52,002 nucleotides of DNA from an uncultured SAR116 cluster alpha proteobacterium (GCA_902596655.1 CACJUX010000014.1:1-52002), one strand, 5' to 3'; positions 35,885-43,473 are shown, counted from the stretch's first letter. Notes: a model not told the origin generated them from the letters alone. Translations and numbers: made by a program.

Positions 35885-36384
35885 GCCGTATACCAAAACG
35901 CCATCACACGAACAGGGAAAACCTGCGCGTCGTAGAAACTGTGGATAGCGAGGCTGATTTGAACAAGGCCATAGAAAACGGGCACGTCACGCTATTTCGT
36001 AAAATTGAACGCAACCCCAAACTCTATTCTCGATGCTTGTTACTGCGTAATTATCGAAGTGGCCGATATGAAGAAGTGCCGTCAAGATCATTCTACACTA
36101 GACATGCGGGCAAACAGGAGTTTCCTGAGTCAGAATGGAAATGCATGCACAGATATGACCATTACCACCGCTATCGAAGAGCCGACAAAGCATGGGCAGC
36201 TTATGTGCTTCCCCTACTTCCAGTTGTAGGCGAGCGACTTTATATCGAGGACATTATCGAGGATATTTTTGTACAGGGCTTCTGGCACAAACCTATTTCA
36301 GCTGACGATGGCGTAGCAGTCTGGAACGGCAAAGACCTTGAATTAGATGAAGCCCAGTATGCAAAGTCCCATATCGTTGGCTAA
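35881..36384 (+). CDS. Hypothetical basic protein (island cargo)
   Basis: A 167-residue protein rich in Arg, His and aromatic residues (YRSGRYEEVPSRSFYTRH; MHRYDHYHRYRRADKAWAAY), followed by an acidic C-terminal segment (IEDIIEDIFVQGFWH). No family is recognised. It is coupled to the CxxC protein upstream. The combination of a small acidic first gene and a larger basic second gene could be a two-component module such as a toxin-antitoxin, but there is no direct sign of that. Confidence 0.6.
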   Translation: MSRIPKRHHTNRENLRVVETVDSEADLNKAIENGHVTLFRKIERNPKLYSRCLLLRNYRSGRYEEVPSRSFYTRHAGKQEFPESEWKCMHRYDHYHRYRRADKAWAAYVLPLLPVVGERLYIEDIIEDIFVQGFWHKPISADDGVAVWNGKDLELDEAQYAKSHIVG

Positions 36385-36486
36385 ATCTTTCAGGGGCCCG
36401 TGCCAGTTAAAGGGCAGATTATTCCCAAAATATTTTTTACAAACTTCGAACAATAAACAGGCATTTCAGGAGTGGCTGCAAGGGCC

Positions 36487-36756
36487 ATGATCAAAACAAA
36501 CGATACCGAACAAAACGATATCAAACTCTGCCTTGCTCGAACCAGATCAGGCGCGCCCTGCCAAAAGCACCCTATCGCTGGCAGAACGCGGTGCAGGCTG
36601 CACGGCGGCCGAAGCACGGGGCCTCGAACCCCCGAGGGCAAAGCTGCTTGCGTTGCAGCGCACTGGAAACATGGACGACGGTCTAAGGCTTATGTTGAAA
36701 AAAGAAAGCAGATTTGGAGACGATTGCGATTTTTAGAACGGAGGTTAATACTTTAA
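36487..36756 (+). CDS. HGG-motif protein (island/phage-associated)
   Basis: An 89-residue basic protein with RSGAPCQKHPIAGRTRCRLH followed by GGRSTGPRTPEGK. This CxxH...C...HGGxSTGPRTxEG pattern recurs in small proteins of phages and integrative elements of alphaproteobacteria and may bind zinc. Function is unknown. ATG 36487 is preferred; a GTG at 36472 is an alternative start. Confidence 0.7.
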   Translation: MIKTNDTEQNDIKLCLARTRSGAPCQKHPIAGRTRCRLHGGRSTGPRTPEGKAACVAAHWKHGRRSKAYVEKRKQIWRRLRFLERRLIL

Positions 36757-36782
36757 CAATAGAATCAAGAGGGGGAAACCAA

Positions 36783-37199
36783 ATGGCGTATCGATACATT
36801 TTTCTTTTGTTTGCTATTTTACAAGCCTCACCAACACTGGCTTCTCCGAATAAAGTATTGCTAAAAATGTGCAACAACACTATCGCTCAGAATTTTATTG
36901 GAACAGACCCCGACATATATATATGTATGGGTTATTTTTATGGTGTGGTAGATAGTGCGAATTTAGCTTGCAACGCCTTAAATGTTGGTGAGAAATACGC
37001 AAGTGAAAACGATGGCGTCACATGGAATGTGGTCCGGAACCAAATTGCCAGTTCTGCATATAATTCCGACGTAAAAGACATTATTAGGGCCTTCGTAAAT
37101 TGGGGCAATGAAGCTAAACCAGAAGATTTAGAGTACTCAGTCACCAATAATCTTATTGACTGGCTCACGCCCAAGTGGCCATGCCAGCCCACCAAATGA
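36783..37199 (+). CDS. Secreted Rap1a/Tai-like protein
   Basis: A 138-residue protein. The signal peptide ends near LQASPTLAS, and the start is ATG 36783, with a strong GAGGGGG ribosome site. The mature domain has IYICMGYFYGVVDSANLAC and a final WLTPKWPCQP, which resemble the Rap1a/Tai immunity fold (CxGYxxG, then a final aromatic-Pro-Cys). Rap1a/Tai proteins neutralise type VI secreted amidases in the periplasm. No effector is nearby, so it may be an orphan immunity protein or serve another role. Confidence 0.6.
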   Translation: MAYRYIFLLFAILQASPTLASPNKVLLKMCNNTIAQNFIGTDPDIYICMGYFYGVVDSANLACNALNVGEKYASENDGVTWNVVRNQIASSAYNSDVKDIIRAFVNWGNEAKPEDLEYSVTNNLIDWLTPKWPCQPTK

Positions 37200-37263
37200 T
37201 AGTAAACTTCAGACTCTTTAGGAGGCGCTTCTTGTTTGCACAAAGAGATTTTGACAAAAAGCA

Positions 37264-38112
37264 TTATAATTTATAACAATCAGCAATTACAACGGTTGTA
37301 GATTTTATAAATTCAAATGACGACGTGTAGTTTAGGTATAACAACCCCTTTTTAAAAACACCCCCGGCGTTTATTTCTGGATTATTATTTCGCCGGTCTT
37401 CATCGGTGGGTCTATATAATTTGAAACTTATAGCGTCTAAATTATATTTGTCCGCAGGCAAATACTCAATTTCATGAAGCGTGCCTCCCATCATCAGTTG
37501 CTCATTTTCATGAATCCAAATAACTTCTCGATCCATATTTTTCGGCAGAACCCAGCTGAATTTGAACTTCACAGGGTAAAATTTCTGGATACTGCCGTCT
37601 GGCTTGAGCTCAGTGTGTTGGGAGCTAGTGCAAGAATAATCGCCAGCAAGGGCTGACGCCTCGCTAACAGAGTCAAGCCAGTTTTTTGCTTGTTGGTTTC
37701 CAAATTCGGAAGCCTTCTCCAACCAGAACTTTGCACGTGTTACATCGCGAGGTACTAGTTTGTTTTTCACCGAAGATTGACTAAGATGTATCAGGGCGAG
37801 CTGGAGAGCCGCCTGCTCATGCCTACCAAATGCGGCCATTTCGAGCAAATTCAACTTTTTTAAAAAATAAGAATAAGCTTCTAAACCGTCACCCATCGAC
37901 CGGAGCACAATTGCCTTATCGATGGCTTGGGCTAAATGGAAAGCGGCATCAATATTTCCTCTATCTGCTAATGGTTTCAGTATTTTAAACGCATCAGTAA
38001 TCCGATCTTCTTCAACAGCCTTAATACCTTTAGATAGGTCAGTTGCATTAGCGTTAAAAGAAAAGAAAAACAACGCCAAACAAGTGATCACTACTTTAAG
38101 GTTGTGGAGCAT
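37264..38112 (-). CDS. Secreted Sel1-like repeat protein
   Basis: A 282-residue exported protein. It has a signal peptide (MLHNLKVVITCLALFFFSF, cleavage after NANA). The N-terminal half carries TPR/Sel1-type helices (FKILKPLADRGNIDAAFHLA; RAKFWLEKASEFGNQQAKNW). A C-terminal beta-rich part (YSCTSSQHTELKPDGSIQKF) has no recognised family. The start is ATG 38112, with AGGAAGG 8 bases upstream. It is convergent with the Rap1a-like gene. Confidence 0.7.
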   Translation of the reverse strand: MLHNLKVVITCLALFFFSFNANATDLSKGIKAVEEDRITDAFKILKPLADRGNIDAAFHLAQAIDKAIVLRSMGDGLEAYSYFLKKLNLLEMAAFGRHEQAALQLALIHLSQSSVKNKLVPRDVTRAKFWLEKASEFGNQQAKNWLDSVSEASALAGDYSCTSSQHTELKPDGSIQKFYPVKFKFSWVLPKNMDREVIWIHENEQLMMGGTLHEIEYLPADKYNLDAISFKLYRPTDEDRRNNNPEINAGGVFKKGLLYLNYTSSFEFIKSTTVVIADCYKL

Positions 38113-38309
38113 TATCATTTCCTTCCTAAACTCGCAGTCTACATAAGAACTCGGTGTCCTAGGTAATCTGCTGAATGTCCCAGATTTCAACATATGGTTG
38201 AAAATCAGCTCAATTGCAGACCTTTAGTTCCACGCAACCTTCGTCATCTCTGCCAGCACTGGATGCAGACATAAATTATGATCATGTCGACTAGCATTGA
38301 TAACTGTCC

Positions 38310-38651
38310 CTACTCTTTCCCAATTGCTTCAAACAAAGTCATGACACCAAAGAGAAAACTTTTATCTGGGTTAAAATTACAATAGGTCTTCAAGAATTTT
38401 AGTTGTTCTGGGCCTTCAAAGGAAGTTGGCGACAAATTAATAGATTTTCCAAAGCGCTCCTCATTGCGAGCATTGATGGCAGACATATAACCTTCAGCCC
38501 ATGAGTAATAAATGTATTCCCATTGTTTGCTTTCCCTAATGTCTTGATTGAATTGCCCACAAGATGCGCCTCCGCGTCCAATCATTATGTAATCAACGGC
38601 TTGTACCTTAAAGGGGACGAATAAAAGAATTAGAAAAAGCAATTGTCTCAT
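38310..38651 (-). CDS. Small secreted protein, Rap1a-like pattern
   Basis: A 113-residue protein with a signal peptide (LLFLILLFVPFKVQA). The mature part has GGASCGQFNQDI, YYSWAEGYMSAINAR and LKFLKTYCNFNPDKSF, a pattern found in many small periplasmic proteins of proteobacteria with two cysteines and a W-x-x-GY helix. Its start shares one base with the stop of the metallophosphoesterase, so they are co-translated. Function is unknown. Confidence 0.65.
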   Translation of the reverse strand: MRQLLFLILLFVPFKVQAVDYIMIGRGGASCGQFNQDIRESKQWEYIYYSWAEGYMSAINARNEERFGKSINLSPTSFEGPEQLKFLKTYCNFNPDKSFLFGVMTLFEAIGKE

Positions 38652-39472
38652 CAGTTAAACTCCAAAGTTACGAAATCCCACTGAGACTGTGCGCCATATC
38701 TCACCGGAAGAATAGCCGCCCCGACGCCGCTTGTTACAAACACCGTCATATCTCCGGCTTCATATAGCCCGCAATGTGCGAATGATGGCGCATCCGTGGG
38801 AACCCATAAGGGACCTATAAATGGCAAGCTGACCTGCCCACAATGCGTGTGACCAGCTATAACCAACCCCTTCATCCGCCGATCAAATGCGCCCGCGGGA
38901 TCATGTGTAATTGTTAGCTTCGGAATGCTATTGCACTCATCAGGATAATCAACATAGCCAAACCGACTGGTAAATTTATCACCCAGCCCACGGACGCAAA
39001 CAGGACCCTCAGCAGTCTCCAATAACGTGACTTCGTTCTCCATTACATTCACACCAAGCCGCTCAAACTCTGCCAGCCAGTTATCAGCATTCGACCAGCT
39101 CTCGTAATTACCAAGAACAATGGCTCGCGGAATTGGGTCGACCAGCTTCATCGCTTTAATGATGTTTTCGCGGTGAATAGCAAGCTGCTCTCCGTCTGGA
39201 TCCCGTATATAGTCCCCAACAAGCAACACTAAGTCAGGTTCAGAGGCTTTTACCTCGACAAGCAGCTCGCGGAACGCGGCCAACGGCTCAGGGCCCTCAG
39301 GCAGATGGGTGTCACCAATAACAGCTATAGATAGGGAGGTCGGCATAACGTCAGGGTCGTTGATGGATATTGAGACGTCATTACGCTCGGTTTGAAGATT
39401 CTGAGATATGGCATAGATTAAGTACGCGCCCATTGCACCAAGCAGTAGAATGGTGACGAGGAACTTACGCAT
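38651..39472 (-). CDS. Metallophosphoesterase, membrane-anchored
   Basis: A 273-residue protein with an N-terminal membrane anchor (VTILLLGAMGAYLIYAIS). The calcineurin-like phosphoesterase core has metal ligands in IAVIGDTHLPEG, LLVGDYIRDPDGE, VLGNYESWSN, LTITHDP and VIAGHTHCGQVSLPF. The last motif with LWVPT is typical of the YkuE/LpxG-like membrane phosphoesterases. The active domain probably faces the periplasm. In the usual GNH motif the histidine is replaced by tyrosine (GNYES), which may change activity. It is followed by the coupled small secreted gene. Confidence 0.85.
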   Translation of the reverse strand: MRKFLVTILLLGAMGAYLIYAISQNLQTERNDVSISINDPDVMPTSLSIAVIGDTHLPEGPEPLAAFRELLVEVKASEPDLVLLVGDYIRDPDGEQLAIHRENIIKAMKLVDPIPRAIVLGNYESWSNADNWLAEFERLGVNVMENEVTLLETAEGPVCVRGLGDKFTSRFGYVDYPDECNSIPKLTITHDPAGAFDRRMKGLVIAGHTHCGQVSLPFIGPLWVPTDAPSFAHCGLYEAGDMTVFVTSGVGAAILPVRYGAQSQWDFVTLEFN

Positions 39473-39627
39473 ATTGGAGTGCTATTTGAACTAGCATGAC
39501 GTTTTGACTCCAACATAGTTCCACAGGCCGCGCAACACGGACCACGCATGATGACGCCCGAGCCTATGGAAGAGATATTTTTTCAGTTAATTAGAGGTAA
39601 GGCTAAATTAATTCGTATGGCAGTGGT

Positions 39628-39858
39628 TTAAGTAATATGCTTAATATCATTGTTCCATTCTTCCAATGTATGGACATCACCTAACCCAGCATCAACAAAT
39701 TTTATCTCCAGCGTATCTTTGTCAGCGTCTATGGAAGATGCTTTCAAACGTCGTTGTAAACTCATGTCACGGAAAAGTCTTTCAGCTTCAACGCCACTTT
39801 TAGCTTCTATTTCCACCTGCCCGTGAACAACATCTGTCCAGTCAAATTTGTATGTCAT
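39628..39858 (-). CDS. Hypothetical 76-residue protein (island, UDG-like unit)
   Basis: A small acidic protein (FDWTDVVHGQVEIEAKSG, VEAERLFRDMSLQ) with an alternating beta-alpha-beta pattern and no recognised domain. Its start overlaps the stop of the gene upstream (ATGA at 39855-39858). It is the last member of a three-gene run with the 143-residue and UDG-like proteins. Confidence 0.65.
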   Translation of the reverse strand: MTYKFDWTDVVHGQVEIEAKSGVEAERLFRDMSLQRRLKASSIDADKDTLEIKFVDAGLGDVHTLEEWNNDIKHIT

Positions 39859-40286
39859 GTGATTACTGCCTCCGAATTAAAGTCAAATGTTGGCCTAGAT
39901 GGATTCCCTTTAAGACTCTCAAGGGGGAGTTTTTCAATCTCAAATAATGACATCGTGGACACCAGTGGGTCATTCCATATCAGCCAGTCGGGTTCAGAGC
40001 CGTGATTCATCCCCTGTAGTTTGTGAGGTTGATACTCTAATCCGTAGATGTAGTAGTCAGTGTATTGGTAGTTACCCTCATTAACTACCGGTGGTCGTAA
40101 TCCCAACTTTTGGATTTTTCGTTCTGTTCTGGCTATGTCATGCCCACTCATTGCAGATATACGTGACAACTCACCATCATCCCCCATCGAGAACTTTTTT
40201 AGCCAAGCTGCCCATCCACCTTTAAACCGCAGGTCAATGATTTGGCGGCAAACAATAATGGTCTCAAATTCAGTTATAACGGTCAT
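39855..40286 (-). CDS. Hypothetical 143-residue protein (island, UDG-like unit)
   Basis: Reads like a soluble protein with an N-terminal strand (TVITEFETIIVCRQIIDLRF), a segment GGWAAWLKKFSMGDDGELSR, and KIQKLGLRPPVVNEGNYQ, which may interact with a ligand or nucleic acid. No known family is evident. It lies 23 bp after the UDG-like gene and overlaps the 76-residue gene, which implies a shared function. Confidence 0.65.
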   Translation of the reverse strand: MTVITEFETIIVCRQIIDLRFKGGWAAWLKKFSMGDDGELSRISAMSGHDIARTERKIQKLGLRPPVVNEGNYQYTDYYIYGLEYQPHKLQGMNHGSEPDWLIWNDPLVSTMSLFEIEKLPLESLKGNPSRPTFDFNSEAVIT

Positions 40287-40309
40287 TTATATATCCGGTT
40301 TTTTGATAT

Positions 40310-41020
40310 TTAACTTTGAAGATGAGAGAAAATGCGCTCTTTACAGAGCGCGATTCCCTTCTGGAAATCTCCCTGACTGTAATAGCGCCGTGCGCCCGTT
40401 ATATGAGGGCATCCGTAGATTGGAATTTCGCCGCCATAAGAACCTTCAGCATAATATCGTTGGCCTCTGCTAGTCGTCCTACTTTTTCCCTTTTTCATGT
40501 TATTACACAAGTCAAATGCTTTAAAACCACTTGCAAATACCGTTCTTGGCCTCAAAAGTTCCAGAATTCTTAGGGTTTGTTTTTCACAAAATTCTCTTAG
40601 CGCCTTTGCTTGAAAATCTGTCTGGTCATTTACATCAGTACCCTGAAAAAACCACATGTTCATTCCCACACATCTGTCTAAAATATTTGGTTTCTCCGCC
40701 TCATAACCAAAAATCTCCCGAAGTTTTATTGCAAAATCATGGTTATGTTCAGTGTAGGAATTTGTGTTTGGGATTTTCCCAGACGTCATTAAATGATCCG
40801 CATCTGAACGACCATCACCTCTCGTAAAAACGGATGGATTCTGTCCGATGACCATCATGTCAGGGTTTAATAATGGCGGTGTGTAGAGGATACAGAACCC
40901 TGTCTTTCCGCCTAGTGACTCCGGTTTTGTTAAAGAATGACTTGAGTGTCTGATAAATACTTCTCGTGTTTCGGCATAAATCTTCTCTAATTCGGAGAGC
41001 TTTTCAGCACACAAATTCAT
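40310..41020 (-). CDS. Uracil-DNA-glycosylase-superfamily protein (island cargo)
   Basis: A 236-residue protein with UDG-superfamily signatures. Motif A appears as LLNPDMMVIGQNPSVF (residues 50-65), with GQNPS replacing GQDPY or GxNPG. A central strand-turn (VFASGFKAFDL, 161-171) fits the A-site helix region, and CPHITGARRYYSQGD (204-218) sits in the place of the HPS loop of motif B. The superfamily removes deaminated or modified bases from DNA. The altered motifs leave activity open: it may target an unusual modified base or only bind DNA. It begins the three-gene unit. Confidence 0.65.
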   Translation of the reverse strand: MNLCAEKLSELEKIYAETREVFIRHSSHSLTKPESLGGKTGFCILYTPPLLNPDMMVIGQNPSVFTRGDGRSDADHLMTSGKIPNTNSYTEHNHDFAIKLREIFGYEAEKPNILDRCVGMNMWFFQGTDVNDQTDFQAKALREFCEKQTLRILELLRPRTVFASGFKAFDLCNNMKKGKSRTTSRGQRYYAEGSYGGEIPIYGCPHITGARRYYSQGDFQKGIALCKERIFSHLQS

Positions 41021-41198
41021 TTTTTATTCCCCCAAAAACATTCACGCTTATCTCTCTATTGTAGTCCTTTCAAATTGCGTAAAAAGGAGGAAATGATCTT
41101 TTTTGCGGAAGGCCGCGTATTCTGCGTATTTAGTCAAAAACCAAAGACCACGGCTCGTAACCCGCGGCCCCTTATTCTACCAGTATTATCCCCTGTCC

Positions 41199-41378
41199 GT
41201 TCAGCTCGTTCAGTGTTCACCCCCTTAAAGGGGGGTGCACTGAACAATGGCGTTCATTTAGTTGTTCATTCTGAACAGCCCGCAAACCCGCTGAAACCTT
41301 GGCCTGTTCATTTGGTCCACGGGCCGTGAACAACGGGCTGAACAAACCTTTTCAAAACGGGCAATCGTTCGTTTGAAC
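41199..41378. repeat. Eleven copies of GTTCA/TGAAC, with a large imperfect hairpin
   Basis: GTTCA occurs at 41199, 41208, 41215, 41252, 41264 and 41306, and TGAAC at 41241, 41272, 41327, 41339 and 41374. About 0.35 is expected by chance for 180 bp on both strands. Within it, 41208-41245 forms an inverted repeat: GTTCAGTG, TT bulge, CACCCCC, 6-base loop, GGGGGTG, CACTGAAC. This is iteron-like or a multi-site operator. Confidence 0.75.
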
Positions 41379-41579
41379 AAGCTTCTAAGTGTTACTTTCA
41401 TGCCAAATAAAGACTTCAAAACAAATTATGGTCACGGCAAACTATCGGATTGTTGATTTTGTCAACAATCTGAAAAATATGGATAAATTAGGGGGCACGG
41501 ATCAAAGAACACGGAGCGCGGTCCACGGGTCGCGCTCTTTTAGTTACGGTTTACAGTATATAGGCCAGAAATTAAAAAA

Positions 41580-41768
41580 ATATTTTTTTGAAAAATATAG
41601 CCGTAACAGGTGTAACATATGTAACACCGTGTTTAAGTGTCTATTTAACAAAGAAAAAAGATCACCGGTATTGTTACATATTGTGTTACACATTTAAAAC
41701 AGAAAATGTAACCCTTAAACAGGGAAATCTCCTAATGGGGGTGCTGCAATATTTTTTTGAAAAATATA
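41580..41768. repeat. Two identical 20-bp hairpin sequences bracketing an inverted TGTAACA array
   Basis: ATATTTTTTTGAAAAATATA occurs exactly at 41580-41599 and 41749-41768; each has perfect 8-bp arms around TTG. Between them, TGTAACA lies at 41611 and 41620 in direct orientation and TGTTACA at 41672 and 41684 in inverted orientation. The layout is symmetric and would suit a cooperative DNA-binding protein such as AlpA or a replication initiator. Confidence 0.75.
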
Positions 41769-41797
41769 TTTTGGCTCTATATACACTATTCGCAGTT

Positions 41798-42025
41798 TTA
41801 CAAATCTGACTGGCTTATCCGTTCGACCAAGTCCCTGACGTCATCCTCTAGCCATACCGTTGTATTCGCACCCAGTTTAATGGCTTTTGGATAGCGGCCA
41901 GATTTCACACCCTCCCACCAAGCTGATTTTGATATCGGTATAATGGGCTTAATAGGTGGGTTGGATCTGGGATCACCTATGATCTGCTTTAGCCTCAACA
42001 GGCGGGGGATATCCGTCTCATTCAT
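41798..42025 (-). CDS. AlpA-family excisionase/regulator
   Basis: A 75-residue MerR-type helix-turn-helix protein with LLRLKQIIG, PIIPISKSAWWEGVKSGRYP and AIKLGANTTVWLEDDVRDLV, the AlpA pattern. AlpA activates or assists excision of P4-like islands. The start overlaps the integrase stop by four bases (42022-42025), so the two are co-translated. Confidence 0.9.
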   Translation of the reverse strand: MNETDIPRLLRLKQIIGDPRSNPPIKPIIPISKSAWWEGVKSGRYPKAIKLGANTTVWLEDDVRDLVERISQSDL

Positions 42026-43230
42026 ACTCGTTCCTTATCTGGATGCAAAGAGATGACTTTGTTCTGTTTGCCAGCAACATAGTCTGCCCAATCAGCCATC
42101 ATCTGTTTGCGTTTGGTTAAAAGATTGCCCCGCCGATAGGCTGCCTCAACCTTGCTGGAAATGGCATGACCAAGAGCCATCTCTGATACCTCATTGGCAT
42201 AGCCCGTTGTCTCAGCGGCCCAGTCCTTAAAGCTAGCGCGCAAACCGTGGATCGTCGCATCAACGGCGAGCCGCTTTTGCAGTGCTAAGCGAAGAGTGTT
42301 GTTCGACAATGCCTTGCCATTGATTTGCGACGGGAAGATCAATCCATTATCAAGCTTGATGCTGCCAGCCACCTCCAAGATCTCAATCATCCGGTCCGTG
42401 AGTGGTACCTGATGCAGCTTGTTTGCCTTCATCCGCTCAGCAGGAATTACCCATAGCCGTTTATCGAGGTCGATCTCGCTCCAATGCGCTTCTAGCACCT
42501 CTGTAGTTCGACAAGCACTCAATATTAGAAACTCCAGCGCAAGGCGCGTTGGCAGGCTTATTTGACTGGATTGAAGCTGGCCAACTATCTCAGGCAAATC
42601 CTGATAGGATGCGGACTTAAAATGCTTCCCAGAGGGTTTTATACGGGGGAGTGCTTGTTCAGCCAATTCAACAGGGTCCTCACCCTCGTAATATCCCTGC
42701 GCTTTCGCCCATTTAATGACCATACGCAGCCTTTGGCGTATTTTCTTGGCAGTATCACTCTTCTCAACCCAAATCGGGCTAAGCACCCTTAGAATGTCTG
42801 ATGAGGTCACTTCAGATATGGCCGTATCGCCAATCAAAGGAAACACATGGCGTTCTAGAGAGGAAATCCATTGATCTGAGTGCTTTTTGTTTTTCCATGT
42901 TGGAGCATTGAGCTTGTGCACTTCAAGCGCTGCTTCCTTAAAAGTCACAAAGGAGCCTTTGCTATTACTCCGTTCCTGAACGGGATCGCCCCCTTCCCTC
43001 GCGACACGCCGATAGCTCCGCGCCAAATCACGCGCCTCTTCAAGACTAACAAGGTTTACACTCCCGAGGCCCATGTCCCGACGCCTACCCTTAACCACGA
43101 GTCTGAGAACCCACCTTTTTGATCCAAGTTTATCGACATAGAGATACAAGCAGTTACCGTCAGCGTATCGCCCAACCGCATTTACCTTTTTGACTTTCAA
43201 GGCTGTCAGCTTATTTGAATTTGACGCCAT
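42022..43230 (-). CDS. Tyrosine recombinase, P4-type integrase
   Basis: A 402-residue integrase with an N-terminal DUF4102-type arm-binding domain (YADGNCLYLYVDKLGSKRWV), a core-binding domain, and a catalytic domain. Catalytic residues by position: Arg241 (SACRTTEV), His328 and Arg331 (IHGLRASFKDW), His355 (ALGHAIS) and Tyr365 (AAYRRG). The start is ATG 43230; the frame continues to 43257 through the arm-site repeat. The gene lies beside tRNA-Ser, in the same direction as the tRNA, which is the standard layout for tRNA-targeting P4 integrases. Confidence 0.93.
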   Translation of the reverse strand: MASNSNKLTALKVKKVNAVGRYADGNCLYLYVDKLGSKRWVLRLVVKGRRRDMGLGSVNLVSLEEARDLARSYRRVAREGGDPVQERSNSKGSFVTFKEAALEVHKLNAPTWKNKKHSDQWISSLERHVFPLIGDTAISEVTSSDILRVLSPIWVEKSDTAKKIRQRLRMVIKWAKAQGYYEGEDPVELAEQALPRIKPSGKHFKSASYQDLPEIVGQLQSSQISLPTRLALEFLILSACRTTEVLEAHWSEIDLDKRLWVIPAERMKANKLHQVPLTDRMIEILEVAGSIKLDNGLIFPSQINGKALSNNTLRLALQKRLAVDATIHGLRASFKDWAAETTGYANEVSEMALGHAISSKVEAAYRRGNLLTKRKQMMADWADYVAGKQNKVISLHPDKERV

Positions 43231-43239
43231 CCATTTCCA

Positions 43240-43259
43240 TCCCACATTCCATCCCACAT
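43240..43259. repeat. Candidate integrase arm-binding motif, integrase end
   Basis: TCCCACATTCCA followed by TCCCACAT matches 35536-35555 with one mismatch. Two more related TCCCATA units lie at 43308-43314 and 43318-43324, 10 bp apart. It sits immediately upstream of the integrase start, so binding there could also control integrase expression. Confidence 0.6.
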
Positions 43260-43382
43260 ATTAGGCTGGATTGGATTGGATGTCAGCAGACAAAAAATAA
43301 AATAAAGTCCCATAAAATCCCATATAAACAGACGTTAAATGGTCATTCACTAGTTAATATGAGTTAGTCATTGACAGAGAAG

Positions 43383-43396
43383 TGGCGGAGGGGAAG
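43383..43396. repeat. tRNA-proximal attachment site
   Basis: The last 14 bases of tRNA-Ser, including CCA, which recur at 35460-35473. The integrase is expected to cut within this core. Confidence 0.88.
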
Positions 43397-43473
43397 GGAT
43401 TCGAACCCCCGAAAGGAATTTCTTCCTTTAACGATTTAGCAAACCGCCGCCTTCAGCCACTCGGCCACCCCTC
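43383..43473 (-). tRNA. tRNA-Ser(GCU)
   Basis: Read on the minus strand the gene is 91 nt. The acceptor is GGAGGGG pairing with CCCCTCC, then discriminator G and encoded CCA. TGGCCGAGTGGCTGAAGG is the D-region, and TTTGCTAAA contains anticodon GCT. A long variable arm (AAAGGAAGAAATTCCTTT) and GGTTCGAATCC for the T-loop complete it. The long variable arm fits serine. Its 3' end was duplicated by island insertion and remains intact. Confidence 0.95.

Larger units (their letters stand above)
41021..41797. promoter_or_regulatory. Island control region with two repeat systems
   Basis: About 780 bp without a gene, between the UDG-like gene and alpA. The first part (41199-41378) is packed with GTTCA/TGAAC pentamers. 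The second (41580-41768) has paired hairpin sequences flanking TGTAACA heptamers. Both arrays suggest protein binding, for replication, excision control or repression. The promoter of the UDG-like unit should lie near 41030-41100. Confidence 0.6.
35460..43396. mobile_element. Integrated genomic island at tRNA-Ser, about 7.9 kb
   Basis: The island is bounded by a 14-bp direct repeat, TGGCGGAGGGGAAG, which is the reverse complement of the last 14 bases of tRNA-Ser. It carries a tyrosine integrase beside the tRNA, an overlapping alpA, and cargo genes in both directions. There is no primase, capsid or conjugation gene, so it is not autonomous. Matching 20-bp TCCCACAT-containing motifs lie inside each end. 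Composition is AT-rich compared with the flanking gatB side. Confidence 0.88.

Noticed and set aside
41590-41797. Short plus-strand frames opposite and downstream of alpA (for example KKDHRYCYILCYTF).
   Set aside because: They fall on the repeats and are rich in codons from AT-rich sequence, with no ribosome sites or domain signs.
43271-43290. Repeated TGGATTGGATTGGATG-type sequence near the integrase start.
   Set aside because: Short and imperfect; it cannot be separated from local sequence bias, and the TCCCACAT pair nearby is a better candidate for binding sites.
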